From NCBI RefSeq assembly GCF_003115775.1, contig NZ_QEES01000002.1, forward strand, positions 2,666,001 to 2,730,000: a DNA stretch of 64,000 bases, written 5' to 3'. Below, one piece after another: positions 25,403 through 33,207 of the stretch (positions are counted from its first letter, which is position 1; each line of letters opens with the position of its first letter). Position numbers and translations under genes: made by a program. Under the pieces are notes generated by a model that saw nothing but the letters and a program-made list of their open reading frames with translations, was not told the DNA's origin and did not search any database. The DNA comes from Cellulomonas sp. WB94. GTDB lineage: Bacteria > Actinomycetota > Actinomycetes > Actinomycetales > Cellulomonadaceae.

Positions 25403-26139
25403 CCACAGCACCCCCCGAGGCCCAGCGCCGGCTCCTGGAGGTCCAGGCCCTCGACACGCGCCTCGACCAGATCGCGCACCGCCGCGCGAACGTCCCCGCG
25501 CTCGCGCGACTCATCGAGCTCGACAGCCAGCTCGCCGACCTCGAGACGGCCCTCGTGACGTCCAGGACCGCCGCGAACGACCTCCGCCGGGCCGTCGCGA
25601 AGGCCGAGAGCGACGTCGAGCAGGTCCGCACCCGCGCGACGCGCGACCAGACCCGGCTCGACTCGGGCAGCGGCACCCCGAAGGACCTGCAGGCGCTGCA
25701 GAGCGAGCTCGCCTCGCTCGGCCGGCGACAGGCGGAGCTCGAGGAGGTCGAGCTCGAGGTGATGGAGCGGCTCGAGGCCCACGAGTCCGTGCTGAACGAG
25801 CTGACGACAGCGCACGACGCCCTGGTCGCGCAGCGCGACGAGGTCGTGGCCGAGCGCGATGCGGCGTTCGCTGAGCTCGACGCCGACGCCGACCTCGTGA
25901 GCGCGCAGCGCGCCGAGAAGGCAGCGCCGCTCGACGAGAAGCTGCTGGCCCTCTACGAGAAGATGCGCGGTCGCCTCGGCGGTGTCGCGGTCGCCGCCCT
26001 GCGGCACGGTCGCTCCGAGGGCAGCGGACTCATGGTCCCGGGCACCGAGCTCGCGCGCATCAAGGCGCTGCCGCCCGAGGAGATCGTCTTCTGCGAGGAC
26101 TCCGGACGGATCCTCGTGCGCGGTGAGGACGCCTTCTGA
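25399..26139 (+). CDS. Coiled-coil protein of the C4-type zinc-ribbon family, ribbon degenerate
   Basis: A 246-residue protein: about 170 residues of helical coiled coil (ALDTRLDQIAHRRANVPAL, then repeats rich in Leu, Glu and Arg, with GTPKDLQALQSELASLGRRQ), then the C-terminal ribbon region. In this family the ribbon reads roughly CxxC..CxxCGRILVR. Here the first pair is RSEGSG and the second FCEDSGRILVR, so three of four zinc Cys appear as Ser. The function of the family is unknown. It overlaps Nif3 upstream by four bases and its stop shares a base with the phosphatase start downstream. Confidence 0.85.
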   Translation: MTTAPPEAQRRLLEVQALDTRLDQIAHRRANVPALARLIELDSQLADLETALVTSRTAANDLRRAVAKAESDVEQVRTRATRDQTRLDSGSGTPKDLQALQSELASLGRRQAELEEVELEVMERLEAHESVLNELTTAHDALVAQRDEVVAERDAAFAELDADADLVSAQRAEKAAPLDEKLLALYEKMRGRLGGVAVAALRHGRSEGSGLMVPGTELARIKALPPEEIVFCEDSGRILVRGEDAF

Positions 26140-26882
26140 TGGCGGACGCCGGGGTCTCCCCGGCAGCGGGCGGCGCCCCTCGGCGCGCCGCCCGGCCGTC
26201 GGGCGCCGGGGTGCGGTTCGACGCGGCGGAGCCCGTCACCGTCGTCCTGGTGCGGCACGGGTCCACCACGATGACGCTGTCCCGCGGGTACTCCGGGTCG
26301 TCCGTGCCCGGACCGCCGCTCAACGACGAGGGTCGCGTGCAGGCGGCGGCCGCCGCGGTGCTCGTCGACCGGGTCGGACGCGACCTGTGGGGTGACATCC
26401 CCTACCCGAGCGAGCTCGTCGCCTCGCCGATGGTCCGCACGCAGCAGACGGCCGCTGTCGTCGGCGCGAAGCTCGGTCTCGAGGTCCGGACGGTGCCGGA
26501 GTTCAAGGAGGCCGACTTCGGGGCGTGGGAGGGGCTGACCGCCGAGGAGATCGAGGAGCGCTGGCCCGGCACCCTGCGGCCGTGGCACCTCGAGGCGACC
26601 GTGCGTCCGCCGGGCGGGGAGTCGATCACCGACGTGGGCGTCCGCATCCGCGGTGCGCTCGGCGCACTGCTCGCCGGGGGAGTGGACCGCACCGTCGTGG
26701 TCGTCAGCCATGCGGTCTCGATCCGGGCCGCGCTCGGGATCGCGATGGGCGCGCAGCCGTCGTCGTGGAGCCAGCTGCGGGTCGCTCCCGCGTCCCTGAG
26801 CATCGTGCGGCTGTTCGAGGACGGCCGCAGCGAGGTCGCCGTCGCCGGAGCGCCGAGCGAGGGCTGGGCCGCGCGCGCCTGA
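26139..26882 (+). CDS. Histidine phosphatase superfamily protein (phosphoglycerate mutase-like)
   Basis: A 247-residue phosphatase. The catalytic signature VLVRHGSTTMTLSRGYSG gives the nucleophilic His of RHG. FGAWEGLTAEEIEERWPG carries the acid/base Glu, and VVVSHAVSIRAALG carries the second His. In several actinobacteria the gene after the zinc-ribbon protein is an RNase H/phosphatase fusion; here there is no RNase H part, only about 25 unstructured residues before the domain. Substrate unknown. Last gene of the three-gene operon. Confidence 0.9.
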   Translation: MADAGVSPAAGGAPRRAARPSGAGVRFDAAEPVTVVLVRHGSTTMTLSRGYSGSSVPGPPLNDEGRVQAAAAAVLVDRVGRDLWGDIPYPSELVASPMVRTQQTAAVVGAKLGLEVRTVPEFKEADFGAWEGLTAEEIEERWPGTLRPWHLEATVRPPGGESITDVGVRIRGALGALLAGGVDRTVVVVSHAVSIRAALGIAMGAQPSSWSQLRVAPASLSIVRLFEDGRSEVAVAGAPSEGWAARA

Positions 26883-26899
26883 GGCGTCTCGCCCGTGGC

Positions 26900-27676
26900 T
26901 CAGTGCACGACGAGCGTGAGCACGCGCGCACCGCGGCCCACCGGACCGAGCTCGACCGCGACCCACTTCTCGCCGATCAGCTCGCTCGCGGCCGCCGCAA
27001 GACCGTCCGCGTCGACGGGGGAGCTCCGCCGGCGCGCGAGCAGGTGCCGGGTGAGCACCCCACGGGCGTGCTTCGCGTTGTGCGAGACGACCGACCGGAC
27101 CCCGGCGAGCTCGCGCACGACGCGGACCTGGACCCACGTGGCGCCGCGTGGTGGACGCCACGCCGAGAGGTACGTGGCCGAACGGCAGTCGACGACGAGG
27201 TCGCCGTCGGACCGGGTGTCGAGGACGGCAGCCAGCTCGTCGCGCCAGGCCGCCGCGAGCGGTCCGATGCCGGGCAGGTCGGTCGCCATCGACAGCCGGT
27301 AGGCGGGGATGCGATCGCCCGGCGTGGTGACGCCCCACAGGCCCGAGAAGATCCGCACCGACTCCTCTGCTCGCGCGCGAGCCACCGGCGTGAGCCCTGA
27401 CAGGCCGGCGGCAGCGAACAGGACGCCCGAGTAGACCCGGTCGGCGCGGGCCGTCGGGGCGCTCCGCAGCCCCGAATTGCGGGCGACCTCCGCAGCGATG
27501 CTCGCACCCACACCGAGGATCGTCACCGCATCGGGCCGTGCGCTGACGTCGATCAGCGCGTCGAGCACCTTCTCCCGCATCGGGCCGAGCCCGGGCGACG
27601 AGAGGTCTGCGACGTCGAGCGACGCGCCGGCGAGGGGAGCTGTCTTGCCCTCGGAGGGCGGCAGGAGCACGAGCAC
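26900..27676 (-). CDS. yaaA: YaaA family peroxide stress protein
   Basis: A 258-residue member of the YaaA/DUF328 family. Recognisable stretches are MLVLLPPSEGKTAP at the start, RVYSGVLFAAAGL, YRLSMATDLPGIGPLAAAWR, VVDCRSATYLSAWRPP and VVSHNAKHARGVLTRHLL. In E. coli YaaA lowers free iron under peroxide stress and binds DNA; the role here is inferred from family only. Convergent with the phosphatase gene; its start lies 57 bases before rnpB, which points the other way. Confidence 0.92.
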   Translation of the reverse strand: MLVLLPPSEGKTAPLAGASLDVADLSSPGLGPMREKVLDALIDVSARPDAVTILGVGASIAAEVARNSGLRSAPTARADRVYSGVLFAAAGLSGLTPVARARAEESVRIFSGLWGVTTPGDRIPAYRLSMATDLPGIGPLAAAWRDELAAVLDTRSDGDLVVDCRSATYLSAWRPPRGATWVQVRVVRELAGVRSVVSHNAKHARGVLTRHLLARRRSSPVDADGLAAAASELIGEKWVAVELGPVGRGARVLTLVVH

Positions 27677-27732
27677 CCGACGACTCTAGGCCGCGGTCGG
27701 ACGCCACCCGTCCGGACAGCTAGGCTGGGCGC

Positions 27733-28123
27733 GCGGATGAGCTGGCCAGACGGCCGCGTCGAGCCCTCGGGCTCGCCGAGGAACGTCCGGGCTCCACAGG
27801 GCAGGGTGGTGGGTAACACCCACCCGGGGTGACCCGCGGGACAGTGCCACAGAGAGAAGACCGCCTCGCCCGCCCTTCGGGGTGAGCGGGGTAAGGGTGA
27901 AACGGTGGTGTAAGAGACCACCAGCGTGCCGGGCGACCGGTGCGGCTAGGTAAACCCCACCCGGAGCAAGGCCAGACAGGGAGCGTTCGAGGGCTGCTCG
28001 CCCGAGCTCCCGGGTAGGCCGCTGGAGGCGTGCGGCAACGTACGTCGTAGATGGATGGCCGTCACCCGCGCGGGGGCAACCGCGCGCGGGCACAGAACCC
28101 GGCGTATCGGCCAGCTCATCCGC
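27733..28123 (+). ncRNA. rnpB: RNase P RNA, bacterial class A
   Basis: Catalytic RNA that trims tRNA 5' ends. About 391 nt. The two ends pair over 15 bases (5' GCGGATGAGCTGGCC with 3' GGCCAGCTCATCCGC, helix P1). The conserved core is present: GAGGAACGTCCGGGCTCCA near the 5' end, GGGTGAAACGGTGG in the middle, and ACAGAACCCGGCGTA near the 3' end. A TAGGCT -10 element is visible at 27721-27726. The 3' end is the left copy of a 36-bp repeat that bounds an integrated island; this copy stays complete. Confidence 0.97.
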
Positions 28124-28132
28124 ACATGAGCC
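28097..28132 (+). repeat. Left attachment repeat (attL-like) at the 3' end of rnpB
   Basis: 36 bp identical to 36004-36039, same orientation. It covers the last 27 nt of rnpB plus nine bases beyond. Together with the adjacent integrase remnant it marks the left boundary of a 7.9-kb island. Confidence 0.9.
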
Positions 28133-28149
28133 GCTGACCTGCGAGGACG

Positions 28150-28359
28150 CTACATCTGACCATCCCCGGTCCGCGGGGAGTCCGCAGCAGGTGCAGGCGC
28201 GAGGACAGAGTCGACCGCCTCACGAGTGCGGTCGTCGGAGTCCGGCCACAGGTGGCTGTACGTGTCGAGGGTCTCGACCGCCGAGGAGTGTCCGAGCCGC
28301 TCGTCGACCCCAGGGAGAATGCTGTGTCCGGCCAAGCCTGGCAAGCAGCCTGCTCGCAC
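28150..28359 (-). pseudogene. Tyrosine recombinase (phage-type integrase) C-terminal remnant
   Basis: A short minus-strand frame reads RLGHSSAVETLDTYSHLWPD followed by SDDRTREAVDSVL, the usual C-terminal end of actinobacterial phage-type integrases. The catalytic His of LGH and the nucleophilic Tyr of TLDTY are present. The catalytic domain before it and the N-terminal arm domain are missing; upstream sequence (to 28591) shows no convincing continuation. Its end lies 17 bases from the rnpB repeat, the typical position of an integrase next to its attachment site. It is therefore the dead integrase of the 28.1-36.0 kb island. Confidence 0.75.
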
Positions 28360-28591
28360 TGGGCGCCGGCCGCCACGAGCTGCGCTCCGGGGCCGTCAGC
28401 CCAGAATTCAACTTTGCGGAGCTCTGCGTCCCGTGAGTGCTGCCTCCACAGTCGATAGTCGCGCTGAACCGATCGGCCGGCCACGTCGACGGCGAATCGG
28501 TGGGCCTTCGAAACCAGATCAGCCCGCGCCATGGGCCCGATCTGAGACCTGAGCGGACGCTACCTGGCCACGGGCCATCCAGGTGTTGCGA
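28360..28591. other. Stretch between integrase remnant and ROK gene
   Basis: A minus-strand frame with LVSKAHRFAVDVAGRSVQRD and LWRQHSRDAELRKVEFW is open through here (to 28532) but matches no family I know. It may be another decayed fragment of the mobile element. No other feature seen. Confidence 0.35.
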
Positions 28592-29755
28592 TCACTTGGC
28601 TGTGTCGAGTCCACCAAGGACCGCCTGCTGGATGGCGACGGCGGCCGCTCCTCGCGCCCAGAGGATCGGGTCGTCGGCGATGACGCGGACGTCGACCTTC
28701 GAGGCTTCGGGGTTGCGGTTCTCGCGGATGCTGTCCTGGAGGCGTTCCCAGCCGACGTCCGCGAGCCGGATGCCTTCACCCGTCAGGAGGACGAGTTCCG
28801 GCAGCGCGATGTTGGCGACCGCGGCGATCAGGACGCCGAAGGCGCGAGCTGCGTTGCCGACGATCCGGTCGGCCACCGGGTCGCCGGACACGGCGAGGTC
28901 GAGCACGTCGTCGTAGCTGGTCGGGCGGCGGAGGGCAAGAGAGGCCTGGGTCTGGATCGAGGGCAGCGAGAGAAGAGCGTGCGCGCAACCGCGGTGGCCC
29001 TCGGGGCATGGCGGACCGAGGGGGTCCAGCGGGAAGTGGCCGAGGAGCCCGAGTCCCGCATCGACGCCGACGACGAGGCTGTCGTTGATGACGAGACCGC
29101 CGCCGACGCCGGCGCCGATCGTGAGGGTGGCGAAGTTGCGCACGTCGCGGCCGGCGCCGAACCAGTGCTCGGCTTCCATGAGGGCGTCGAGGTCGTTCGA
29201 GATCACCGTGGGCAGCTGGGTCCGGTCCTGGACCATCTCGGCGAAGTTGATGTTGCGCCACGAGAGGAAGGGTGCGCGTGAGACGTGCGTGTAGCCGGTC
29301 ACGGCGCCCCCGAGCCCGATGCCGATGGCCGTGATCTCGTCGGTGTACGTGCCGAGCTCTGCCACCAGCCGCGTGATGACGTCCGCGACGTCGGCGGGCT
29401 CAGGGCTGGACAGGTCGACCCGACGAGTCTCGATGACGTCGGCCCGCAGATTGGTGAGCACGCCGTAGACGCTGCTGCCGGTGAGCTTGATGCCGACGAA
29501 GTGCTGCAGCTCGGGATCGATGTCGAGGGGTCGCATCGGCCTGCCGTTGGCTCGAGCGGTCGTGTCCGTCTCGGGGGCGTCTCGCAGCAGTCCCGACTCG
29601 ACCAGCGGCCGCGTGAGTCGGGTCAGGCTGGTGGTGGACAGGTTGAGTCGGTGAGCAAGCTCGATGCGGGCGAGGGGCCCGTGCAGCAGGACCTCGAGCG
29701 CGACCCGCCGCTCTGAGTCGGACAGGGGGCTCCAGGCAGCACTGTTGCTGGGCAC
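28592..29755 (-). CDS. ROK-family transcriptional repressor of the sugar operon
   Basis: A 387-residue ROK repressor. The N-terminal winged helix (ALEVLLHGPLARIELAHRLN, LSTTSLTRLTRPLVESGLL) is followed by the ROK sugar-kinase-like fold: IGIGLGGAVTG, TLTIGAGVGGGLVIN and the zinc-type motif CPEGHRGCAHALLS. It is divergent from the binding protein gene, with an inverted repeat over the likely -35 of that operon. A sugar or sugar phosphate from the imported glucan is the expected inducer. It is part of the island cargo. Confidence 0.9.
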   Translation of the reverse strand: MPSNSAAWSPLSDSERRVALEVLLHGPLARIELAHRLNLSTTSLTRLTRPLVESGLLRDAPETDTTARANGRPMRPLDIDPELQHFVGIKLTGSSVYGVLTNLRADVIETRRVDLSSPEPADVADVITRLVAELGTYTDEITAIGIGLGGAVTGYTHVSRAPFLSWRNINFAEMVQDRTQLPTVISNDLDALMEAEHWFGAGRDVRNFATLTIGAGVGGGLVINDSLVVGVDAGLGLLGHFPLDPLGPPCPEGHRGCAHALLSLPSIQTQASLALRRPTSYDDVLDLAVSGDPVADRIVGNAARAFGVLIAAVANIALPELVLLTGEGIRLADVGWERLQDSIRENRNPEASKVDVRVIADDPILWARGAAAVAIQQAVLGGLDTAK

Positions 29756-29868
29756 CAGGTCTCCTCCTTGAGGGTGAGCAGTCGCGCGATCGAGGTCTCA
29801 TAGTACCGCAACAGGAATAAGCGAGTGGACTCTGAACCGCCGAATCTGACCAAGTGGTGCATGTTCGC

Positions 29869-29904
29869 GGCACTTGACGTCTCAAGGTGCCGCATGGGTT
29901 AATA
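29869..29904 (+). promoter_or_regulatory. Promoter and candidate ROK operator of the glucan-uptake operon
   Basis: TTGACG (29874-29879) and a TTAATA-like -10 (about 29898-29904) form a promoter with a long 18-19 base spacer. The -35 is embedded in an inverted repeat, GGCACTTGA..TCAAGGTGCC (29869-29891), whose arms are TTGA/TCAA and GGCAC/GTGCC with one extra G on the right. Repressor binding here would block the polymerase. The rest of the 327-base divergent region shows nothing else clear. Confidence 0.5.
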
Positions 29905-30082
29905 CCTACATGACGATAACTCGGGTCGAACCCGAGGAGGCGTCTGGTCGCTGGAGCTGGAGGGGTCACCTCCGGCTGGAGCGTCCACAGACAGCCACGA
30001 CGTGCGCGAAGAGGTCCCAGCGAGTCGTGGTGCACGCGGCACCTGTACACCGAACAATGCGGTTCGAGCGAGAGGCAGTGAC

Positions 30083-31381
30083 GTGATTTCGAGAAGCAAG
30101 GTGGCGTGGGCCGCACTAGCGGCCGGCATGCTCGCCCTGACGGGATGCTCCGGCGGCGCGGGCGCCGCGACCGCCTCACCGGCAGGGTCCGGCAGTGCGG
30201 CTCCCCTCTCAGGGACGGTGACGTTCTGGCACGCGTACAGCGCGGACTCGCCCGAGGTGAAGACGCTAGAGACGACGATCATCCCGGCGTTCGAGAAGAA
30301 GAACCCCGGTGTGACGGTCAAGGACGTCGCTGTCCCGTACGACCAGCTGCATCAGAAGCTCGTCACCGCGGTCGCGGGCGATGTGCTGCCGGACCTCGTC
30401 CGGGCCGACATCGGGTGGGTCCCGGAGCTCGCGAACCTCGGCGTGCTCGTTCCGCTGGACACCTCAATGCCGGACTTCGCGACGCTCTCCGCCCAGTCCT
30501 ACCCGGGCAGCCTGGCCACCAACAAGTGGAAGGGGCACTACTACGGTCTGCCCCTGGACACCAACACGCGGGTGCTGCTCTACAACGCCGACGTGCTGAA
30601 GCAGGCCGGCATCGCCGAGCCGCCCGCGACAGTGGCCGATCTGGTGGCCGCCGCCCCGAAGCTCAAGGGCGTCGGTGCGAGCGCCTTCGCCGACAACGGT
30701 GCCGGCGGATGGAACGTCCTGCCGTGGATCTGGAGCGCGGGTGGTCAGATCACGGACCCTGACGTCACGAAGGCGACGGGTTACCTGAACAGCGCCGCAT
30801 CGATCGCCGGGGTGCAGACCCTGGTCGACCTGTACAAGGGTGGCTACCTGCCCGACATCATCCTCGGCGGCGAGGGCGGGATCTCGACCAGCGACGGCCT
30901 GGCGACAGGCAAGTACGCAACGATCCTCGACGGGCCGTGGATGTACCCGATCTTCGCGAGCCAGTACCCCGACTTCAAGCTGAACGCCGCTCCGGTGCCT
31001 CAGGGCGACGGCGGGAGCATCAGCGTCGTGGGCGGTGAGGACATCGTCCTGACCACGAGCTCGAAGAACCAGGCTGCCGCGACCGAGTTCATGCGGTACA
31101 TGGTGTCCGAGGAAGCGCAGCTCGAGATGGCCAAGGTGGGCCAGATGCCCGTGCTGGCGAACCTGGGCGACAAGCTGACCAGCGTCAACGCCTACTACGC
31201 ACCGTTCGTCACGCAGCTGGCGACGGCGCGACCGCGTCCGGTCACCCCCGCGTGGAGCGAGATGGACGCGATGCTCCAGGACGAGGTGCGGTCGGCCATC
31301 AAGGGCGACAAGTCCGTGAAGAGTGCTCTGGACGAGGCGGCCTCGAAGGCTGACGCACTGCTGGCGAACGTCCAGAAGTAA
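30083..31381 (+). CDS. Carbohydrate ABC transporter substrate-binding lipoprotein
   Basis: A 432-residue binding protein of the maltose/oligosaccharide type. A lipoprotein signal of about 22 residues ends at lipobox LALTGC. The family pattern follows: GTVTFWHAYSADSPEVKTLE, FEKKNPGVTVKDVAVPYDQL, GHYYGLPLDTNTRVLLYNAD, DLVAAAPKLKGVG and GPWMYPIF. The GTG at 30083 is set by the signal peptide. First gene of an operon with two permeases and two glycoside hydrolases. Those enzymes point to isomalto-oligosaccharides or dextran fragments as ligand. No ATPase gene is present, so a shared MsiK-type ATPase elsewhere is likely. Confidence 0.9.
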   Translation: MISRSKVAWAALAAGMLALTGCSGGAGAATASPAGSGSAAPLSGTVTFWHAYSADSPEVKTLETTIIPAFEKKNPGVTVKDVAVPYDQLHQKLVTAVAGDVLPDLVRADIGWVPELANLGVLVPLDTSMPDFATLSAQSYPGSLATNKWKGHYYGLPLDTNTRVLLYNADVLKQAGIAEPPATVADLVAAAPKLKGVGASAFADNGAGGWNVLPWIWSAGGQITDPDVTKATGYLNSAASIAGVQTLVDLYKGGYLPDIILGGEGGISTSDGLATGKYATILDGPWMYPIFASQYPDFKLNAAPVPQGDGGSISVVGGEDIVLTTSSKNQAAATEFMRYMVSEEAQLEMAKVGQMPVLANLGDKLTSVNAYYAPFVTQLATARPRPVTPAWSEMDAMLQDEVRSAIKGDKSVKSALDEAASKADALLANVQK

Positions 31382-31397
31382 GGCGAGGAATCACCGC

Positions 31398-32360
31398 ATG
31401 GTCTCGACCCAGCTCACCGCACAGCTGAGTGCCGAGCCGACGACGATCTCCCGGCGGCCCAGTGCCGCCGGGAGGCGCCGCCGTCGGCGCGGCGTGCTTG
31501 CGGCCTACGCGTTCGTGCTCCCGGGCTTCGCGCTCTACGCCCTCGTGATGCTCTACCCGGCGGTGCAGACCCTGCTGCTGAGCATGCGCGAGTGGAACAT
31601 CGCCCCCGGAGCAGTGAGCCCGTGGGTGGGCCTCGCCAACTACACCAAGGCTTTCGGCGATCCGATCTTCCTGAACTCGCTGCTGAACTCGGCGGTGTAC
31701 ACCGCGGTCACGGTGCCGCTCCAGATCGTGATCGGGCTGGGTCTCGCAGTGCTGCTCGACAGCAGGCTGCCGGGTCGGACGGCCTTCCGGGTGCTGTTCT
31801 ACCTGCCGGTCGTCACCAGCTGGGTCGTGGTGTCGCTGCTGTTCCAGTACATGTTCTCCTCGGGCGACGGTGCGGCCAACGCGGTGGTGGTCGACCTTCT
31901 CCACGTCGTCCCGGACAACGTCGCCTGGTTCCAGGGCCGGTGGACCGCGTTCGCGGCCATCTCCATCCTGGGCACCTGGAAGGGCATCGGCTGGTCGATG
32001 CTGATCTTCCTCGCGGCTCTGACCGGGGTCCCCAAGGAGCTGCACGAGGCAGCGGCGATCGACGGCGCCGGCGCCTTCAAGCGCTTCCAGCACGTCTCGT
32101 TGCCGTCGATCCGCCCCGCCATGACTGTCGTCGTCATCCTGCTCGTGATCGGCGGGTTCAACGTCTTCATCTCGGTGCTCCTCATGACCGGAGGTGGCCC
32201 GGACAACCAGACCCAGGTTCCCCTGACGTACATGTACGACCAGGCCTTCAAGTACTACAAGTTCGGCTACGGCAGTGCGATCTCGTTCTCGCTCACCGCG
32301 TTGGTGCTCGTGATCTCCGGGATTCAGTACTGGTGGACGCGCCGTTCGACAAGGATGTGA
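31398..32360 (+). CDS. Sugar ABC transporter permease (MalF-type)
   Basis: A 320-residue inner-membrane permease with six predicted helices. The coupling-loop motif for the ATPase is present as ELHEAAAIDGAGAFKRFQHVSLPSIRP (EAA motif). The N-terminal 35 residues are Arg-rich and cytoplasmic. The ATG at 31398 follows AGGCGAGGA, 16 bases after the binding protein stop. Partner of the next permease. Confidence 0.93.
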   Translation: MVSTQLTAQLSAEPTTISRRPSAAGRRRRRRGVLAAYAFVLPGFALYALVMLYPAVQTLLLSMREWNIAPGAVSPWVGLANYTKAFGDPIFLNSLLNSAVYTAVTVPLQIVIGLGLAVLLDSRLPGRTAFRVLFYLPVVTSWVVVSLLFQYMFSSGDGAANAVVVDLLHVVPDNVAWFQGRWTAFAAISILGTWKGIGWSMLIFLAALTGVPKELHEAAAIDGAGAFKRFQHVSLPSIRPAMTVVVILLVIGGFNVFISVLLMTGGGPDNQTQVPLTYMYDQAFKYYKFGYGSAISFSLTALVLVISGIQYWWTRRSTRM

Positions 32361-32364
32361 AGGA

Positions 32365-33207
32365 ATGACCACCTCCCAGCGACGCAGGCGGATCGACTAT
32401 GCGATCCGATACCTCATTCTCGGGATAGCGGCGGCCGTCCTCGTCTACCCGTTCCTGTACATGCTGTCCACGTCGTTCAAGACGCGTTCGCTCGTCCTGA
32501 GCGCCCCGCTGGACCTGATCCCGTCGAGCCCGACCCTCGACAACTATGCGCAAGCGCTCGGGGCCAACAACTTCGGTCGGTACTTCCTCAACTCAGCGAT
32601 GGTGGCGGTCGTCAGCACGGCGCTGATCGTGGCGCTCTCCTCGATGATGGCGTACGCGTTCTCCCGGCTGGCGTTCCCGGGCAAGCGCATCTTGTTCACG
32701 GCCATCGTCGTCGGCCTGGCGATCCCCACGATGATGCTGATCATCCCGCAGTTCCTGCTGGCCCGGGACCTGCACCTGCTCAACTCGTTGCAGGGTCTGG
32801 TCCCGTTCTACGTGGGGACCGCGCTCGGGTTCAACACGTTCTTGCTCGCTGGATTCTTCGAGACGATCCCACGAGAGCTCGACGAGGCGATGATCGTCGA
32901 CGGGGCGGGCCCGTGGCGCCGCTACTGGAGCTTGGCGCTGCCGCTGGCGCGTCCTGCGCTCGCGACGACCGTCATCTTTGCCTTCCTTGGCACCTGGGAC
33001 GAGTTCGCCTGGGCGTTGACCGTCCTCAACGACACGGACGTCAGAACCCTGCCGATCGCGATCTCGCTCTTCCAGGGCCAGCACTCGACGAGCTGGGGGC
33101 TCGTCTTTGCCGCCTCGATGATCGCGATCGTCCCGGTGCTGATCGTCTACATCGTGTTCCAGCGATTCTTTGTCGCTGGCCTGACCACAGGAGCAGTCAA
33201 AGGCTAA
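32365..33207 (+). CDS. Sugar ABC transporter permease (MalG-type)
   Basis: A 280-residue permease with six predicted helices and an EAA motif, ELDEAMIVDGAGPWRRYW. The C terminus FVAGLTTGAVKG is typical of MalG-like permeases. It starts four bases after the first permease, and its stop shares a base with the GH15-like start (TAATG), so import and hydrolysis genes are translationally linked. Confidence 0.93.
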   Translation: MTTSQRRRRIDYAIRYLILGIAAAVLVYPFLYMLSTSFKTRSLVLSAPLDLIPSSPTLDNYAQALGANNFGRYFLNSAMVAVVSTALIVALSSMMAYAFSRLAFPGKRILFTAIVVGLAIPTMMLIIPQFLLARDLHLLNSLQGLVPFYVGTALGFNTFLLAGFFETIPRELDEAMIVDGAGPWRRYWSLALPLARPALATTVIFAFLGTWDEFAWALTVLNDTDVRTLPIAISLFQGQHSTSWGLVFAASMIAIVPVLIVYIVFQRFFVAGLTTGAVKG

